A program made the translations under genes and the position numbers. Shown here in pieces: positions 31,559 to 40,781 of a DNA stretch of 64,000 nucleotides (position 1 is its first letter; every line of letters begins with the position of its first letter). The DNA is from Thiothrix fructosivorans. GTDB lineage: Bacteria; Pseudomonadota; Gammaproteobacteria; Thiotrichales; Thiotrichaceae. The stretch covers positions 372,001 to 436,000 of the forward strand of contig NZ_JAFMPM010000008.1 of the NCBI RefSeq assembly GCF_017349355.1, in the 5' to 3' direction. The notes beneath the pieces are model-generated. The model was not told the DNA's origin. It saw nothing but the letters and a program-made list of their open reading frames with translations, and searched no databases.

Positions 31559-33132
31559 GCCGTCTGTAGCGGGTTAGAAGCTAACGGTTGAGCCAAAGGG
31601 AAGCGCACCGAGACAGACTTATGAGCCAAGCCTTGTGAGCAAATGTCCCGCATCAATATCGCCATATTCATCCCCAATTGACGTGCCGTCCCCAGCACGG
31701 TCATCACCGTTGGACGGAATCTGTCACCTTGTGCCGACTGGCTGGCAAAGCTGGTTTTCCGCCATTGCACATACGGCCTGATCACCCGCTCGGCACGGTT
31801 ATTGGTGAGGGGAATGCGACTATCCTTGAGGAAAGTCCAACACATCGCCTCATCCTTGAGCAAATGCTTGCATTGGTTGGTGGTGCGTTTGCAATTCTCC
31901 AATGCCAAGCCTTTGTTGAGCGTGGCTTGGAAGCTGCGGCGCAAGCGGAGTATCCGCCGTTGGTAGCGAGCGGCTTCATCGGGTTGTTGTTGCCAGCGGT
32001 GATGGGTGCGGACGGTGGTATAGGCGAGTAACAACAGGCGTTTGCCCACGCTTCCCCCTTCGCCGCAACGCCCCGCCATTTTGCGGAAGTGGCGGATCAA
32101 ATGCGCCCAACACAGTTGCCGCCGTTCGGGTGGGACGTTGCCGTAACCACTGAAGTGGTCGGTGACCAGATAGCCAGTAAAGCTGCCCAACAAGGCATCG
32201 GCGGCGGCCTTGCCGCGTGAGTAATGGGTCATGAAGTAACTCACGCTATGGTCAGCCAATGCCCATAACCAGTAAGTGTTCGTACCGCGATAATGGCGGG
32301 TTTCATCGGCGTGGCATACCGCTTGTCCGCGTACATACTGACCTACTTGACGGTATAGCGGCCCCATCCACGGAATGGCTTTGCCTTGCGCCTTGCTGAT
32401 AGCCCCAGTGCTAAAACGCACGTGGCACATTTCCCACAACAGAACCTGGATCTGGCGCATGGATAGGCGGAACTGACCACTCAAAATCACCACCCAGGCG
32501 ATCACGCCTGCACCCATTTGACCGCTCGGCACCCAATCCGGCCACTGGCTGTGGTGCTTGATGCCGCAGGATTGGCAAACACCCTGATAAAACTGGTGTT
32601 CCGTCACGTCCGGTGGCGGCGGTGGAGCAATATCCGTGACCTGATGGCGGTAAGGGTTTCCCCAATCAATCGCCACTGCCCCACCACAGGAACAGGTGCT
32701 TTCAGGGAAATACTGTTCGGTACGGGTCACTTGTTCGGGAGGATATAACGCCCGTTCGTGACGCGGATGCCCCGGTTGCCCACCGTGTGGGCGGCTACTC
32801 CCCTTGCGTTTGGGACGCAACGCCCGTTGTTCCGGGCTGTCGGAGGACGGCGCTTTGGAACTGTTACGCGAACTGCTGCCGAATTTGGCAACCAGTTCTT
32901 CCAGTTGTTTTTGCAGCATTTCGACTTGTTGCTCCAGCACCGCCACCCGTGCCACTTGCTTCTCCAACTCAGTTATCCGTTCCTGTTGGCGCACGATCAC
33001 CTGATGCGCTTCATCCAGTGTCGTGGGTAAGGTAGGAACGGCGGCTAACAAGGGGTAAATGACTCGCTGTTGGGATGGGGTGAATTTACTACAAGTTCGC
33101 TGGAATGCCTAATAGAGGGCGTGAACGCTTAC
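31546..33132 (-). mobile_element. IS66-type insertion sequence, about 1,587 bp, single transposase gene
   Basis: The ends are inverted repeats beginning GTAAGCGTTCACGCC (31547 inward and 33132 inward, 15 of 15 identical, then TCT shared). The GTAA terminus is the IS66-family form. Target sequence GGTGCGGG(G) is present on both sides (31538-31546 and 33133-33141), an 8-9 bp direct repeat. The one-base ambiguity comes from the run of G at the border. No tnpA/tnpB accessory genes are present, so it belongs to a one-gene subgroup. It is inserted at codons 6-8 of the acyltransferase gene. Confidence 0.93.
31555..33051 (-). CDS. IS66-family transposase
   Basis: 498 residues. An N-terminal coiled coil (ERITELEKQVARV...) precedes a linker with the conserved SSRNSSKAPSSD motif. 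Then come a zinc-finger (CSCGG ... CQSCG) and the DDE catalytic domain (CHADETRHY as first Asp, YLVTDHFSGY as second, IPLTNNRAERVIRPY with the Glu). All key residues are seen, so the element may be active. Its TGA overlaps the acyltransferase GTG (GTGA). Confidence 0.93.
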   Translation of the reverse strand: MLAAVPTLPTTLDEAHQVIVRQQERITELEKQVARVAVLEQQVEMLQKQLEELVAKFGSSSRNSSKAPSSDSPEQRALRPKRKGSSRPHGGQPGHPRHERALYPPEQVTRTEQYFPESTCSCGGAVAIDWGNPYRHQVTDIAPPPPPDVTEHQFYQGVCQSCGIKHHSQWPDWVPSGQMGAGVIAWVVILSGQFRLSMRQIQVLLWEMCHVRFSTGAISKAQGKAIPWMGPLYRQVGQYVRGQAVCHADETRHYRGTNTYWLWALADHSVSYFMTHYSRGKAAADALLGSFTGYLVTDHFSGYGNVPPERRQLCWAHLIRHFRKMAGRCGEGGSVGKRLLLLAYTTVRTHHRWQQQPDEAARYQRRILRLRRSFQATLNKGLALENCKRTTNQCKHLLKDEAMCWTFLKDSRIPLTNNRAERVIRPYVQWRKTSFASQSAQGDRFRPTVMTVLGTARQLGMNMAILMRDICSQGLAHKSVSVRFPLAQPLASNPLQTA

Positions 33133-33152
33133 GGTGCGGGGCAAGGGCTGGG

Positions 33153-33893
33153 TCACGGCTGCGGTTCGCAATTTACGTTGTCCGCCGCCATGCGTGTGCT
33201 AAACCATGCCGCTGCTGCTTGCACGTCCGCCGCTTTACCTTTTAAGCCGAAGTCGATGGTGTGGCGTTCGGTGGTACTCGGCAGGCTGGAGAGGCGCACA
33301 CTGGGAAAGGTGCGCAGTAATGCTTCCATCATCGGAATCAGTTCGCTTTCTTGCACATTTTGCAAGACCCAACGCTGTTCAACAGGTGGGGTAGTGTCGA
33401 AATGCGCTGAGTAATACGTATCTAATACCCATTCCACCATCGGCCACGCCATATTAGGGAAACCGGGTACGAAGTGGTGGTGTTGCACTTTGAAGCCGGG
33501 AATCTGATTGATGGGGTTAGGGATGAGGCGTGCGCCTGCTGGTAATTCGCTCATGCGAATGCGATTGGGATAAGCGTCTGCCCCAAAACGCCCTTCGAGC
33601 AATGCCACCGCTTCGGGGTGGCGGATCAATTCGACGCCCGTGGCTGCGGCGACAGCTTGGCGGGTGAGGTCATCAGGGGTTGCACCAATGCCACCGAAAC
33701 TGAATACGATGTCGTTGCTTTGCAAGGTTTCATGCAAGGTTTGCAGCAATAAATCCCAATCGTCGCCAATCATGCGTACCCACGCGAGAGGCAGTCCGCG
33801 TGCTTTGAGGAAGCTCATGACTTGCGGTAAGTGTTTGTCTTGACGTAAACCGCTGAGCAGTTCGTCCCCGATGAGAATTAACCCGACTTTCAT
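33153..33893 (-). CDS. CinA/MoaB-like molybdopterin-binding domain protein
   Basis: 246 residues from ATG 33893, which overlaps the hemH stop (ATGA). The N-terminal MoCF-type domain starts GLILIGDELLSG and continues with FSFGGIGATPDDLTRQAVA, the nucleotide-binding loop of CinA N-domains. No C-terminal deamidase domain is present. Related stand-alone proteins are of uncertain function (FAD pyrophosphatase-like or molybdopterin-binding). It lies in an operon hemH - this gene - acyltransferase, all joined by 4-bp overlaps before the IS insertion. Confidence 0.85.
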   Translation of the reverse strand: MKVGLILIGDELLSGLRQDKHLPQVMSFLKARGLPLAWVRMIGDDWDLLLQTLHETLQSNDIVFSFGGIGATPDDLTRQAVAAATGVELIRHPEAVALLEGRFGADAYPNRIRMSELPAGARLIPNPINQIPGFKVQHHHFVPGFPNMAWPMVEWVLDTYYSAHFDTTPPVEQRWVLQNVQESELIPMMEALLRTFPSVRLSSLPSTTERHTIDFGLKGKAADVQAAAAWFSTRMAADNVNCEPQP

Positions 33894-35002
33894 TTTTTTG
33901 CGCCTTTTTCGGTTGCATGTTGCACGGTGATTCCCGCCTGTTTTTGCTGGGTTGCTACTGACCAGTCGGCAGCCGTTTCTGCCCAACCTTGCGTATGTTG
34001 CTGAATAATGTCCGCCAGCGCTTGGATGTGTTCGGGGTTGTCGTTGAGTGCGGGGATGTAGTGGTAAGTTTCGCCGCCTGCGTGTTCAAAGTATTCACGG
34101 TTTTCCACGCGGATTTCTTCTAGCGTTTCGAGGCAATCGGCAGCAAAACCGGGGCAAATCACGTCAACGTTTTTAATGCCTTCAGCGGGTAAGGCTTGCA
34201 GGGTTTTATCGGTGTACGGCTGTAACCATTCGGCTTTGCCAAAGCGTGATTGGAAGGTGACGCGCCATGCGTTGGGGGACAGGTTGAGTGCTTCTGCCAG
34301 CAAGCGTGCGGTTTTGTGGCATTCGCAGTGGTACGGGTCGCCCAACATTAAGTTGCGTTTGGGGATGCCGTGGAACGACATGAGCAGCAATTGCCCGCGT
34401 GGGTGCGTTTCCCAATGTGTGCGCACGCTGTTGGCAAGGGCTTTGATATAACCGGGGTGATCGTGGTAATGATTGACCAGCCGTAGTTCTGGCAACCAGC
34501 GCCAGCGTTTGAGTTCGTCGAACACTTTGTCGAAGGTGGTGGCGTTGGTCGCGGCGCAATATTGGGGGTACAGCGGCAGCACGAGCACGCGCCTTGCACC
34601 AGCTTCCTTGAGCTGAAGCAGAGTGGATGGAATCGACGGATTGCCGTAACGCATCGCTAAGGCGATTTTCACCGGGCCGTTGAAGCGGATTTCCATTTCT
34701 TTTTGCAGCGCTTGTTGTTGCTGTAAAGAAATGTGCATTAACGGTGAGCCGTTTTCTGTCCACACACTTTTATATTTTGCAGCACTTTTGGCGGGGCGGG
34801 TATTGAGAATAATGCCGTGCAAAATAATAGCCCAGACGATGCGCGGGATTTCGACCACACGCGGGTCGGAGAGGAATTCTTTGAGATAACGGCGTAGTGA
34901 CGGGGTATCGGGCGCATCCGGTGTGCCTAAATTAACCAGCAAAATCCCTGTGCATTCGGATTTGCCGTGGAAATAGTCTTTTTCATTGATAAATCGGCTC
35001 AT
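33890..35002 (-). CDS. hemH: Ferrochelatase
   Basis: 370 residues from ATG 35002 (AAGGGATG a few bases upstream); the longer frame to 35137 would overlap the divergent IMPase gene. N-terminal GILLVNLGTPDAP and the LPLYPQYCAATNATTF stretch are family signatures. The active-site His lies in LLMSFHGIPKRN, and the C-terminal GFAADCLETLEEI matches. It inserts ferrous iron into protoporphyrin IX, the last step of haem synthesis, at the membrane. Confidence 0.95.
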   Translation of the reverse strand: MSRFINEKDYFHGKSECTGILLVNLGTPDAPDTPSLRRYLKEFLSDPRVVEIPRIVWAIILHGIILNTRPAKSAAKYKSVWTENGSPLMHISLQQQQALQKEMEIRFNGPVKIALAMRYGNPSIPSTLLQLKEAGARRVLVLPLYPQYCAATNATTFDKVFDELKRWRWLPELRLVNHYHDHPGYIKALANSVRTHWETHPRGQLLLMSFHGIPKRNLMLGDPYHCECHKTARLLAEALNLSPNAWRVTFQSRFGKAEWLQPYTDKTLQALPAEGIKNVDVICPGFAADCLETLEEIRVENREYFEHAGGETYHYIPALNDNPEHIQALADIIQQHTQGWAETAADWSVATQQKQAGITVQHATEKGAKK

Positions 35003-35038
35003 GGTATCATCCCTTATTTTCGGCATGAAGGATAAACC

Positions 35039-35830
35039 ATGTTGCCAGACCTGCAAACACTGACACAGAAGATACGTGATATTGCACGGGAAGAAATTTT
35101 GCCGCGCTTCGAGCATGTGGGGTTTGCGCTGAAGCAAGACGGCAGCTTATTGACCGAGGCAGATTTAGCCACCAATCGGCGCATCGCTGAATTTCTTGGC
35201 GAACAATGGGCTGACATTGCCTTTTTGAGCGAGGAAATGGAGAGCGCAGAGCAAGAACGTTTGCTGCGTGAAGCCGATGCGCTGTGGTGTCTTGATCCGC
35301 TGGATGGCACGAGCAATTTTGCGGCGGGGATTCCGTTGTTTGCGGTGTCCTTGGCGTTGTTTCAGCACGGTGAAGTGGTGTTGGCGCTGACGTATGACCC
35401 TGTGCGTGATGAAATGTTTACTGCGCAACGCGGGCAGGGGGCGTGGTTGAACGGTCAGCCGCTGCGTTGCCAGCCCAGTGCTTTCAAGCTGCGCAATGCG
35501 GTGGCGATTGTCGATTTTAAGCGCTTATCCTTGCCCTTGAAAAATGCGCTGCTGCACAACCCGCCTTACGGTTCGCAGCGTAATTTGGGCAGTTGCGTGC
35601 TGGAATGGGCGTGGATGGCAGCGAATCGCGGCAATGTGTATTTGCACGGTGGCATGAAGCTGTGGGATTTGGCGGCGGGTACGCTGATTTTGGCGGAAGC
35701 GGGTGGTTATGCGTGCACCTTGGCGGGAGAACCCGTGTTTGTGCCAGCACTCGCGCCGCGTTCGGTGGTGATTTCACCTGATGCGGTGCTGTTTGCGGCG
35801 TGGCTACAGTATTTACGGGAAAATCAGTAG
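35039..35830 (+). CDS. Inositol monophosphatase family phosphatase
   Basis: 263 residues. The metal-binding motifs are all visible: EEMES near residue 65, DPLDGTSNF near 86-94, and WDLAAGTLILAEAGG near the C-terminus. The fold hydrolyses small phosphomonoesters (inositol-P, histidinol-P or 3'-phosphoadenosine). HisN-type histidinol phosphatase is one option; the sequence does not decide. It is divergent from hemH (36 bp apart) and is followed by murI after 3 bp. Confidence 0.85.
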   Translation: MLPDLQTLTQKIRDIAREEILPRFEHVGFALKQDGSLLTEADLATNRRIAEFLGEQWADIAFLSEEMESAEQERLLREADALWCLDPLDGTSNFAAGIPLFAVSLALFQHGEVVLALTYDPVRDEMFTAQRGQGAWLNGQPLRCQPSAFKLRNAVAIVDFKRLSLPLKNALLHNPPYGSQRNLGSCVLEWAWMAANRGNVYLHGGMKLWDLAAGTLILAEAGGYACTLAGEPVFVPALAPRSVVISPDAVLFAAWLQYLRENQ

Positions 35831-35833
35831 CCT

Positions 35834-36640
35834 ATGCCAAAGCACGAACAAGCCATCGGGGTGTTTGATTCCGGTTTGGGGGGGATTTCGGTATTACGCG
35901 AAATTCAGCGTTTGTTGCCTGCCGAACACCTGATTTACGTGGCGGATTCGGCGCACGCACCTTACGGGGCGAAAACCTCGGATTATATTCGGGCGCGTAG
36001 CAAGCAGGTCGCGGATTTCTTGCTGGAACAACAGGTGAAGGTGTTGGTAGTGGCGTGCAATACTGCCACGGTTCATGCGGTGCATTACTTGCGGGAAACG
36101 CTGCGTATTCCGGTGGTGGGGATAGAACCTGCGGTGAAGCCTGCGGCGCGATTGACGCAAACCGGCGTGATTGGCGTATTAGCCACGCAGCAAACGGTGA
36201 ATAGCCCGCGTTTGCAGCATTTGATTCGTGATCATGCCAACCATGTGCGAGTGATTACCCAAGCCTGTCCCGGTTTGGTGGAGCATGTGGAAGCGGGGGA
36301 TTTTCGCAGTGAGGCGGTACGCCAGTTATTGAAGCATTACACCTTGCCCTTGTTGGATGCGGGTGTGGATACGTTGGTGCTGGGGTGTACGCATTACCCG
36401 TTTCTAACGGAAGCGCTTCATGAGGTGACGCACGGCAGAATGACCGTGCTAGAAACCAGTACGCCTGTGACCCATCAGTTAATGCGAGTGTTGGATCAGC
36501 AGGACTTGCGGCGTACCGAAAACGGGCAGGGTAGCGTGCGGTTTTTTTCCAGCAAAGCCGATGCACAGCATCTGATCAGTATGCAAACCTTATGGCAGCA
36601 TCCAATTGCTTTGGGCTTATTGCCGACACGCTACCGCTGA
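35834..36640 (+). CDS. murI: Glutamate racemase
   Basis: 268 residues. It has IGVFDSGLGGISVLREI at the start, the two catalytic cysteines in VACNTATVHA and LGCTHYPFL, and the DSAHAPYG loop. It makes D-glutamate for peptidoglycan. The gene starts 3 bp after the IMPase stop and ends 5 bp before the convergent slyD-type gene. Confidence 0.95.
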   Translation: MPKHEQAIGVFDSGLGGISVLREIQRLLPAEHLIYVADSAHAPYGAKTSDYIRARSKQVADFLLEQQVKVLVVACNTATVHAVHYLRETLRIPVVGIEPAVKPAARLTQTGVIGVLATQQTVNSPRLQHLIRDHANHVRVITQACPGLVEHVEAGDFRSEAVRQLLKHYTLPLLDAGVDTLVLGCTHYPFLTEALHEVTHGRMTVLETSTPVTHQLMRVLDQQDLRRTENGQGSVRFFSSKADAQHLISMQTLWQHPIALGLLPTRYR

Positions 36641-36645
36641 CGCGC

Positions 36646-37137
36646 TTAGTGGTGGTGATGACCGCCTTGACCGTGCGCGTGACCGTGCGCGACTTCTTCT
36701 TCAGAAGCGGCACGAATGTCGAGGATGGTGACATCAAATGTCAGAGTAACACCCGCCAGCGGATGGTTGGCATCGATAGTGACAGTGTTTTCGTCAACAG
36801 CGGCAATGCGAATGGTTTGATGACCGTCGCCCGTTTGCGCGTGGAATTCTGCACCCGCGAAGATTTGTTCTGCTGGAATGCCTTCAAACATGCTGCGTGG
36901 GACTTGTTGCGTCATGCGTTCATCGTATTCGCCGTAAGCATCCACGGGTAGAACGGTCACGACTAAGCTGTCGTTAGCTTGTTTGCCTTCAAGCTGCTTT
37001 TCCAAACCGGGAATAATATTGCTTGCGCCATGCAGGTAAGCAAACGGTTGGGCGGCATCTGCCTGATCCAGCACTTGACCTTGGTCATCGGTGAGGGTGT
37101 AGGTCATGGTGACCACGGTGTGTTGTGCGATTTGCAT
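36646..37137 (-). CDS. slyD: SlyD-type FKBP peptidyl-prolyl isomerase
   Basis: 163 residues. The N-terminal half carries the FKBP core (VTMTYTLTDDQGQVLD, YLHGASNIIPGLEKQLEGK) with the inserted IF chaperone domain after it. A His/Gly-rich tail (AHGHAHGQGGHHHH) binds nickel or other metals, as in SlyD. It is cytosolic. Its start lies 34 bp inside the end of the upstream acyltransferase gene. Confidence 0.92.
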   Translation of the reverse strand: MQIAQHTVVTMTYTLTDDQGQVLDQADAAQPFAYLHGASNIIPGLEKQLEGKQANDSLVVTVLPVDAYGEYDERMTQQVPRSMFEGIPAEQIFAGAEFHAQTGDGHQTIRIAAVDENTVTIDANHPLAGVTLTFDVTILDIRAASEEEVAHGHAHGQGGHHHH

Positions 37138-38057
37138 CGGTTTTCCTTAGAGTAGAGGGCGTATCGGTTGCCGCCGTTTGGTTCATCCTTGTAGCGGCGA
37201 TGTGTCCATAAATATTGGGCGGGGAACTCGCGTACCTGTTGCTCAATGATCGTGTTAATTAGGGTTGTGTCGCCAAGTATGGCTTCACTGGGAAAATTTT
37301 CAAGTATTGGCAGGAAACGTAACCGATAGCCGGTAGCAGTTCGCAGCGTAAAAAATGGTACAACCTGTGCTTTTCCCAATTTAGCGAGGCGGCTGGTGGC
37401 GGTATTGGTGGCGGCTGCTACCCCAAAAAACGGCGCGAAAATGCTGTTTTTGTGCCCGAAGTTTTGGTCTTGTGCGTACCACACCACATGCCCTTGTTGC
37501 AGGCTGCGCAGCATGTCGCGGATGCTGTCGCGCGGAATTGCTTTACCGTAACGTTTCGAGCGCAAGCGTGCTACGCGCCATTCGATTAATGGATTTTGGT
37601 GTGGGCGGTAAATAACGTGCAGCGGAATGTGTTGCGCGATTAAGCGTCCGCCGAGTTCGAGGCTGGTGAAATGGGCGCTAAGGAGTACCACGCCGCCGTG
37701 TTCCATGGCGGTTTGTAGGTGCTCCAACCCTTCGATTTCGGTTTGCTGTGCCAGTTGCGCATCGTTACCCCACCAACTCAAGGCTGTTTCCAGCAAGCCG
37801 CGCCCTAATGAAATAAAGTGTTCACGGTTGAGCTGAAAGCGTTCCGCTGGGGTGAGTTCGGGAAAGGCGAGTTCCAAATTGATGCAGCAAATTTGGCGGC
37901 GTTTGCCGAGCAGGTAAAACATTAGCAAGCCGAATTGCTTGCCCAGCCACATTTGTATACCCCACGGCAGTTGCACCAATAGCCACAAAAAACCAAGCCC
38001 TAGCCATGTGAGCCAGTAGCGCGGGTGTAAAAACTGTTTGCCGGAAATTCTTTCCAC
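37104..38057 (-). CDS. Second LpxL/LpxM-type lipid A acyltransferase
   Basis: About 317 residues from GTG 38057, chosen because the family start FLHPRYWLTWLGLGFLW comes 9 codons later. The frame stays open to 38207 but would then overlap the divergent hldE gene. One membrane anchor is followed by the acyltransferase motif SAHFTSLELGG (H-x4-E), YRPHQNPLIEW, and WYAQDQNFGHKNSIFAPFFG. It adds a secondary acyl chain to lipid A at the inner membrane. It resembles the IS-affected paralogue at 30647 and lies beside the heptose gene hldE. Confidence 0.88.
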   Translation of the reverse strand: MERISGKQFLHPRYWLTWLGLGFLWLLVQLPWGIQMWLGKQFGLLMFYLLGKRRQICCINLELAFPELTPAERFQLNREHFISLGRGLLETALSWWGNDAQLAQQTEIEGLEHLQTAMEHGGVVLLSAHFTSLELGGRLIAQHIPLHVIYRPHQNPLIEWRVARLRSKRYGKAIPRDSIRDMLRSLQQGHVVWYAQDQNFGHKNSIFAPFFGVAAATNTATSRLAKLGKAQVVPFFTLRTATGYRLRFLPILENFPSEAILGDTTLINTIIEQQVREFPAQYLWTHRRYKDEPNGGNRYALYSKENRCKSHNTPWSP

Positions 38058-38148
38058 ACGATGTCCAATACCTGAATAAGCGACGTATGGTAAACTTTTC
38101 AACCTGTTTTTTCTTGTTTTCCGTAAAGAATAATGGTGAATAATAACG

Positions 38149-39588
38149 ATGAGCTTACAAATTCCTGCTTTTGAAAGGGCGCGTGTATTGGTGGTCGGCG
38201 ATGTCATGTTGGATCGCTATTGGTCTGGGCAAACCTCGCGCATTTCCCCCGAAGCCCCCGTTCCGGTGGTGCATGTGAAGAGCAACGAAGAGCGCCCCGG
38301 CGGTGCGGCAAACGTGGCGTTGAACATTGCGAGTTTGGGCGGCACGGCGTTGCTGCTGGGCTATGTTGGCAATGACGAGGCGGGGCGTTCGCTAGCAAAT
38401 ACCTTGCAAGCGCGGGGTGTGGCAACGCGTTTTGTGACGTTGGAGAATGCGCCGACCATTACCAAATTACGCATCCTCAGCCGTCATCAGCAATTGATTC
38501 GGCTCGATTTTGAGGAGGGTTTTGCGGGGCAAGACCACACTGCGCTATTGCAGCATTTCAGCGAATTGCTGGACGCGGCTGATGTGGTGGTGCTCTCCGA
38601 TTATCGCAAAGGTACGTTGGAACGGGCGCAGGAATTGATTGCGCTGGCACGAGCGGCGGGTAAGCCGGTGGTGGTTGACCCCAAAGCGCAGGATTTTGCA
38701 ACCTATCAAGGGGCAACGGTGATTACCCCGAATCTGGCGGAATTCCGTGAGGCGGTCGGTGATTGGGCGGATGAAGCCGATTTGGTGCGACGTGGGCAGG
38801 CATTGCTGGCGCGTTGCGGTTTGGCGAATTTGCTGATTACGCGCAGCGAACAGGGCATGACCTTGTTGCGGGATGGGGTTGAGCCGTACAACTTGCCGAC
38901 GCGAGCACGCGAAGTATTCGATGTGACGGGAGCGGGTGATACGGTCGTTGCGGTGTTGGCGGCGGCACTGGCGGCAGGTTTGGGCGTGGAACAAGCAATG
39001 GCATTGGCAAATCTGGCGGCAGGCATTGTGGTCGGCAAGGTCGGCACGGCAACCGTGAGCGTTCCCGAATTGCACAAAGCCTTGCAGCAACACCATGCGC
39101 AGGTCAAAGGCGTGGTCAGCGAGGCGCAAGTACTGGCATCGGTGCAAGAAGCACGTATGCACGGCGAACGCATTGTGATGACCAACGGGTGTTTCGATAT
39201 TTTACACGTTGGGCATGTGACGTATTTAGAAGAGGCGCGTAAGTTGGGCGATCGACTAATTGTGGCGGTGAATACCGATGCGTCGGTACGGGCGCTCAAA
39301 GGCTCGACGCGCCCCGTGAATACGATGGCGAATCGGATGCGTATGTTGGCAGCGTTATCTTGCGTCGATTGGGTGGTGGATTTCAGCGAAGATACACCGG
39401 AACGCCTGATTTGCGCGGTCAAACCCGACTTGCTGGTAAAGGGCGGCGACAATGATCCGCAAAAAATCCCCGGTAATCGCTGCGTATGGGACAACGGCGG
39501 CGATGTGGTGGTATTGAGTTTCGTGGATGGCATTTCCACTACCAATACGATTGCACGGATTCAGAGTATGGAGAAAGAAGCCAAGTGA
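38149..39588 (+). CDS. hldE: Bifunctional heptose 7-phosphate kinase/heptose 1-phosphate adenylyltransferase
   Basis: 479 residues, the normal fused length. The PfkB-type kinase (residues 1-~320) has [15 protein letters not shown] and [14 protein letters not shown]. The nucleotidyltransferase (~345-479) has [19 protein letters not shown] with the HxGH motif. It makes ADP-heptose for the LPS inner core and, in other bacteria, heptose phosphates sensed by hosts. Its TGA overlaps the next GTG. Confidence 0.97.
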   Translation: MSLQIPAFERARVLVVGDVMLDRYWSGQTSRISPEAPVPVVHVKSNEERPGGAANVALNIASLGGTALLLGYVGNDEAGRSLANTLQARGVATRFVTLENAPTITKLRILSRHQQLIRLDFEEGFAGQDHTALLQHFSELLDAADVVVLSDYRKGTLERAQELIALARAAGKPVVVDPKAQDFATYQGATVITPNLAEFREAVGDWADEADLVRRGQALLARCGLANLLITRSEQGMTLLRDGVEPYNLPTRAREVFDVTGAGDTVVAVLAAALAAGLGVEQAMALANLAAGIVVGKVGTATVSVPELHKALQQHHAQVKGVVSEAQVLASVQEARMHGERIVMTNGCFDILHVGHVTYLEEARKLGDRLIVAVNTDASVRALKGSTRPVNTMANRMRMLAALSCVDWVVDFSEDTPERLICAVKPDLLVKGGDNDPQKIPGNRCVWDNGGDVVVLSFVDGISTTNTIARIQSMEKEAK

Positions 39589-40766
39589 AAGTCGATGTGC
39601 TAATCCTCGGCGGCGGCATCGCCGGACTGTGGTTGCTGGCGGATTTGCGAGCGCAAGGCGTGAACGCGCTGCTGGCAACGGATGAACTCGGCAAGGGGCA
39701 AACCATTGCGTCCCAAGGCATTATCCACGGTGGTACGAAATATGCGCTGACGGGCAAGGTGACGGGGGCAACCTTGGCGATTGGTGATATGCCGCGTTTG
39801 TGGAAAGCGGCTTTGCACGGGACAGGCACGGTTGATTTGAGCAAGGTCAACGTGTTGACTGAATCGCAATTGCTGTGGACTTCTGGCGGGATTGGTTCGC
39901 GTATGACGGGCTTTTTTGCCAGCAAAGCGATGAAAAGCCGCATGGATGCTGTGCCGCATAATGAGTACCCCGCTTTGTTCCGCCATACCGCATTTCACGG
40001 TGGTTTGTACCGTTTGGACGAGCCGGTGTTGGATGTGCCGGATTTGCTGGCGATAATGCGCGAACAACTTAGTGATGCGCTGGTGCAGGTGGATATTGCC
40101 CAGTCGCGTTTGGCTTTGCGCGATGGCAACTACGCTTATGCAGCGGTATTGCCCGATGGCTCGTCGCTGGATGTGGTCGCGCAGCAGATTGTGCTGATGG
40201 CGGGGGCGGGTAATGAGGCATTGTTGGCGGCGTTCCCTGAGCGAAGTCGAAGGGAACTGCCCTCAATGCAGCGTCGCCCTTTGCAAATGGTGTTGGTGCG
40301 TGGCGATTTGCCGATGATTTATGCCCATGCCTTGGGGATGAGCGATAAACCGCGTGCCACGATTACTTCGCACCGTGACGCAGCGGGCAATACGGTTTGG
40401 TATATCGGCGGGCAACCAGCGGAGCAGGGTGTTGGCAAGCCAGCGGCAGAGGTGATTGCGGCGACGCAGCGCGAATTGGCGGATTTGTTGCCGTGGGTCG
40501 ATTTCAGCGGCATGGCATGGGCAACTTGGAACGTGGATCGTGCCGAAGGCAGCCAGCCGGATGGCAGTCGCCCTGATCAGCCGACTTTGCAACGCTACGC
40601 CAATGTCACGGTGGCATGGCCGACCAAGCTGGCGTTTGCGCCGATGTTGGCGGCACGTTTGCAGCAGACGTGGGTGGTGCAAGCGTCTGGGACAACACTG
40701 CTGGCGGCGCATTTGCCTACGCCGCCGGTCGCTCGTTATATTTGGGATTCAGCAACGTTTACGTAA
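39585..40766 (+). CDS. FAD-dependent oxidoreductase (DAO/GlpD-like)
   Basis: 393 residues from GTG 39585, which overlaps the hldE stop (GTGA). The N-terminus has a dinucleotide-binding motif ([16 protein letters not shown]) and a later [13 protein letters not shown] typical of the DAO superfamily. The mid part carries a short palindromic insertion encoding PERSRREL. The substrate is not evident. Translational coupling to hldE is notable but may just reflect operon packing. Confidence 0.8.
   Translation: MKVDVLILGGGIAGLWLLADLRAQGVNALLATDELGKGQTIASQGIIHGGTKYALTGKVTGATLAIGDMPRLWKAALHGTGTVDLSKVNVLTESQLLWTSGGIGSRMTGFFASKAMKSRMDAVPHNEYPALFRHTAFHGGLYRLDEPVLDVPDLLAIMREQLSDALVQVDIAQSRLALRDGNYAYAAVLPDGSSLDVVAQQIVLMAGAGNEALLAAFPERSRRELPSMQRRPLQMVLVRGDLPMIYAHALGMSDKPRATITSHRDAAGNTVWYIGGQPAEQGVGKPAAEVIAATQRELADLLPWVDFSGMAWATWNVDRAEGSQPDGSRPDQPTLQRYANVTVAWPTKLAFAPMLAARLQQTWVVQASGTTLLAAHLPTPPVARYIWDSATFT
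40232..40257. repeat. 26-bp palindromic repeat inside a coding region
   Basis: GTTCCCT at 40232 and AGGGAAC ending 40257 flank GAGCGAAGTCGA. Short dispersed repeats of this form are known from many proteobacterial genomes. It is read through in frame as PERSRREL within the FAD oxidoreductase. Confidence 0.65.
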
Positions 40767-40781
40767 ACTCAAGGATGCAAC

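Noticed and set aside
37104-38207. Longer acyltransferase start at 38207
   Set aside because: It overlaps the divergent hldE start and adds 50 residues without family similarity before the conserved N-terminus.
38706-39545. 279-codon minus-strand frame inside hldE
   Set aside because: hldE is unmistakable on the plus strand; the opposite frame is low-complexity Thr/Ser/Ala sequence.
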